Positions 61,916-64,000 of a stretch of 64,000 nucleotides of DNA are shown one piece after another (positions within the stretch are counted from its first letter, which is position 1; each line of letters starts with the position of its first letter). The translations under genes were made by a program, and so were the position numbers. Source of the DNA: Pseudescherichia sp031998825 (GTDB taxonomy: Bacteria > Pseudomonadota > Gammaproteobacteria > Enterobacterales > Enterobacteriaceae); the NCBI RefSeq assembly GCF_031998825.1, contig NZ_DAMACX010000017.1, positions 1-64,000 of the forward strand, written 5' to 3'. Under the pieces are notes generated by a model. That model searched no databases and was not told the origin of the DNA. It was given only the letters and a program-made list of their open reading frames with translations.

Positions 61916-62869
61916 TTACGCACCAGCCTTGTCGAGGGCGAGAATATCTTCCGGCGTAAGCTGAAGGTTTATCGCCTCAACAAAGCCATCAACGTGCTCG
62001 ATTTTAGTGCCGCTGGCGATAGGCGCGGTCACGCCGGGGCGGCTAATCAGCCAGGCGAGCGCCACCTGCGCAGGCTTCACGCCGTGCTTCTCCGCAACGC
62101 TGTCCAGCGCCTCCAGAATGGCATAGCCGCGCGGGTTGAGGTATTTACCCACGCCCTCGCCGCGCTGGCTCTGGCCCAGATCCTTCTCGCTGCGGTATTT
62201 CCCGGAAAGGAAGCCGGAGGCCAGGCTGTAGTAGGTCACCACGCCGATGTTCTCCCGAACCACCAGCTCCTGCAATTCGCCTTCAAAGCCGTCGCGATCG
62301 TAGAGGTTGTACTCCGGCTGTAACACCTGATAGCGCGGCAGGCCGTTAGCATCGGCCGCCTTAAGTGAAGCTTCTAGCTGCGCTGCATTGAGGTTAGATG
62401 CGCCAACGGCGCGGATCTTGCCGGCTTTCAACAGCTTCTCATACGCGCCAAGGGTCTCTTCGTAGGGCGTGCTGTCGTCCGGCCAGTGGGAGAAGTAGAG
62501 ATCGATATAGTCCGTTTGCAGGCGTTTTAGGGAGTCATCAACCGCCTGTTCAATCCAGCGGGCGGAGAGCCCTTTTTTCCCCGGCTCGCCAAGGTCGGAG
62601 CCGACTTTGGTAAACAGGGTGATTTTTTCCCGTGCGCCAGGGTGGGCAGCAAACCATTTGCCAAGGATCGTTTCGGATTCGCCGCCTTTGTTGCCTGGCA
62701 CCCAGGCAGAGTAGACATCGGCGGTGTCGATGGCGGTTAGGCCGCGCTCCAGCAGCGCATCCAGCAGAGTGAAGCTCTGCTTCTCATCAACGGTCCAGCC
62801 AAAGACGTTACCGCCAAAAACCAGCGGTGGAATGTGTAATCCCGTCGTGCCTAATGAACGTAAAGCCAT
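61916..62869 (-). CDS. Aldo/keto reductase
   Basis: 317-aa NADPH-dependent aldo-keto reductase from the ATG at 62869 with an AGGGG site; a TTG two codons earlier is less likely. Catalytic tetrad: aspartate in AIDTADVYSA, its tyrosine, lysine in ITLFTKVGS and histidine in YFSHWPDD. The C-terminal cofactor site is APIASGTKIEHV. The substrate is not known. Monocistronic. Confidence 0.92.
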   Translation of the reverse strand: MALRSLGTTGLHIPPLVFGGNVFGWTVDEKQSFTLLDALLERGLTAIDTADVYSAWVPGNKGGESETILGKWFAAHPGAREKITLFTKVGSDLGEPGKKGLSARWIEQAVDDSLKRLQTDYIDLYFSHWPDDSTPYEETLGAYEKLLKAGKIRAVGASNLNAAQLEASLKAADANGLPRYQVLQPEYNLYDRDGFEGELQELVVRENIGVVTYYSLASGFLSGKYRSEKDLGQSQRGEGVGKYLNPRGYAILEALDSVAEKHGVKPAQVALAWLISRPGVTAPIASGTKIEHVDGFVEAINLQLTPEDILALDKAGA

Positions 62870-62956
62870 GCGCAATACCCCTTTTTTTAGTTACGGTATA
62901 GGCAATCGTAGACAAAACACGGTAATAACGCACTGAATGCAAATGGAGATTTGTAG

Positions 62957-63000
62957 AAGGGAAGCTCTTCCCTACGAGCCTGATGGGCCGTAGGGAAGAG
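62957..63000. other. Strong hairpin between AKR and PQQ dehydrogenase genes
   Basis: A 12-bp perfect stem (62965-62976 with 62989-63000, CTCTTCCCTACG and its complement), extended by GCC/GGC inside, ends 8 bases before the dehydrogenase stop. A third copy of the arm (AGGGAAG at 62958-62964) allows a competing hairpin. There is no proper T run, so it is at best a weak terminator or an mRNA 3'-end protector. Confidence 0.6.
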
Positions 63001-63008
63001 TAGAGCGA

Positions 63009-64000
63009 TTACTTCAGACGGTAGGCAACAACGGCATCGCCGCCTTTGGTGCCCAGCGAGCCGTGACCGCCCGCGGCAATAACCACGTACTGCTTGTTAT
63101 CGCTGCCCAGATAGGTCGCCGGGGTAGCCTGGCCGCCCGCTGGCAGCTCGGTCTGCCACAGCAGCTTACCGGTGTTGATGTCGTAGGCACGGAAGAAGTT
63201 ATCCGCCGTTGCGCCATGGAACACCACGTCACCTGCCGTTACCAGCGGACCGCCGTGAGCGACCATCCCCATCGGGAAGCCGATCGGGAAACGCCCTGGC
63301 AGGAAGGTGGTGTTGAGGTTCTTGGTCGTACCGACCCGACGCATCCACTCCGTTTTACCGGTGGTCAGATCGACGCCTACCATCCGGCCCCACGGCGGCG
63401 CAATACACGGAATGCCCAGATCGGAAGAGAGCTGCTGAATGTGGATCGCGTAGGTGCCCTGGAAGTTCTCGTTCCAGTACGGTGAGTTCTCCTTGGTAAA
63501 CAGACGCTCTTCTTCTGTCTGCGGAGTACGCTTGATCAGGTTGTATTTGTAGGCCAGACGTACCGGGGAAGCGATCAGGATCTGACGCTCCGGATCGATA
63601 GCCACAGAGCCCCAGTTAAACACGCCGATATTGCCAGGGAAGACAATCGAGCCGGACTCGGTAGCTGGCGTCCACGGGTTACCGTCGTAGCGCAGCGATT
63701 TAAAATCGATACGGCAGGCCATCTGATCGAACGGCGTGATCCCCCACATCGCTTTTTCGCTCAGCGGATCGGGAATAAAGTTCAGCGCGGAGACCGGTTG
63801 GGTCGACGAGAAGCTCTCCCCGGTGATGCCGCCTTCAGTAGAGACCTGCTTCTGGTTGATCGGGTAGACAGGCTCGCCGGTCAGACGGTTAAGCACAAAC
63901 AGGTTGCCGGTTTTGGTCGGCAGGATCACGACCGGCTGTTTTTTCCCCTGATAGTCGATATCCAGCAGCGACGGCTGGGACGGGTTATCGCGGTCCCACA
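63009..64000 (-). CDS. Membrane-bound PQQ-dependent dehydrogenase (glucose/quinate/shikimate family), C-terminal part
   Basis: The last 330 codons of a quinoprotein dehydrogenase; the frame is open to the window edge, so the N-terminal membrane anchor and half the propeller are outside. The eight-bladed PQQ propeller is recognisable: WDRDNPSQPSL at the edge, VILPTKTGNLFVLNRLTGEP, GSIVFPGNIGVFNWGSVAID, the ADNFFRAYDINTGKLLW blade and the C-terminal AGGQATPATYLGSDNKQYVV. It differs from E. coli Gcd at many positions, including the C terminus (AVVAYRLK), so it may be a second enzyme of the family with another polyol or acid substrate rather than the orthologue. It would pass electrons to ubiquinone. 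Confidence 0.88.
   Translation of the reverse strand, partial: WDRDNPSQPSLLDIDYQGKKQPVVILPTKTGNLFVLNRLTGEPVYPINQKQVSTEGGITGESFSSTQPVSALNFIPDPLSEKAMWGITPFDQMACRIDFKSLRYDGNPWTPATESGSIVFPGNIGVFNWGSVAIDPERQILIASPVRLAYKYNLIKRTPQTEEERLFTKENSPYWNENFQGTYAIHIQQLSSDLGIPCIAPPWGRMVGVDLTTGKTEWMRRVGTTKNLNTTFLPGRFPIGFPMGMVAHGGPLVTAGDVVFHGATADNFFRAYDINTGKLLWQTELPAGGQATPATYLGSDNKQYVVIAAGGHGSLGTKGGDAVVAYRLK

Noticed and set aside
1..64000. CRISPR array, prophage or insertion sequence.
   Set aside because: No regularly spaced direct repeats, cas genes, integrase, transposase or phage structural genes were seen on either strand.

Overview
The window is chromosomal DNA of a member of the Enterobacteriaceae. The first half follows Escherichia coli gene order: initiator tRNA-fMet, amiC, argA, recD-recB-ptrA-recC, ppdC-ygdB-ppdB-ppdA, thyA-lgt, ptsP-rppH, mutH, ygdQ, ygdR, tas, lplT-aas, omr sRNA, galR, lysA/lysR, racX, araE, kduD-kduI. 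The second half carries a complete zeaxanthin-glucoside carotenoid cassette, so a yellow-pigmented genus is likely (Cronobacter, Pseudescherichia, Atlantibacter, Franconibacter or a relative). The sequence alone does not let me choose among them. No phage, insertion sequence or CRISPR array was seen.

Region 1 (1-33.6 kb) is core housekeeping: cell-wall amidase, arginine entry enzyme under a tandem ARG-box operator, RecBCD with pitrilysin, minor pseudopilins, dTMP and lipoprotein synthesis, PTS-Ntr enzyme I and RNA pyrophosphohydrolase, MutH, lysophospholipid uptake and acylation, GalR, and lysine synthesis. The 680-base rppH-mutH gap corresponds to the E. coli DARS2 locus, with several DnaA boxes and a perfect CRP palindrome. 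A single Omr-type sRNA lies between aas and galR. A small coiled-coil/membrane gene sits between ygdQ and ygdR.

Region 2 (33.7-44.7 kb) is an oligogalacturonide (pectin fragment) catabolic island interleaved with the E. coli-like racX, araE and kduD-kduI genes. It has an outer-membrane porin (kdgM), an ABC importer (togMNAB), oligogalacturonate lyase (ogl), two enzymes acting on the unsaturated monouronate (kdgF, kduI) and the following reductase (kduD). KdgR-type boxes lie ahead of kdgF, togM, kduI and ogl, and a weaker one ahead of kdgM. No secreted pectinase is in view, so the locus looks built to use oligomers released by others. REP/BIME elements bracket the transporter block.

Region 3 (45.0-50.1 kb) is a sulfur module. 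A MetNIQ-like ABC importer is divergent from a 712-residue single-chain fusion of a cystathionine beta-synthase-like domain and a cystathionine gamma-lyase/synthase-like domain. Together they suggest methionine uptake and conversion of homocysteine to cysteine. Region 4 (50.2-57.5 kb) is crtE-idi-crtX-crtY-crtI-crtB, with 4-base start/stop overlaps from idi to crtB, and a convergent crtZ. Region 5 (57.6-64.0 kb) is accessory: a LysR regulator divergent from crtE, an SRPBCC protein, an SDR, a PhnD-like binding protein overlapping a membrane fatty-acid desaturase, an aldo-keto reductase, and the 3' part of a PQQ-dependent membrane dehydrogenase cut by the window edge.
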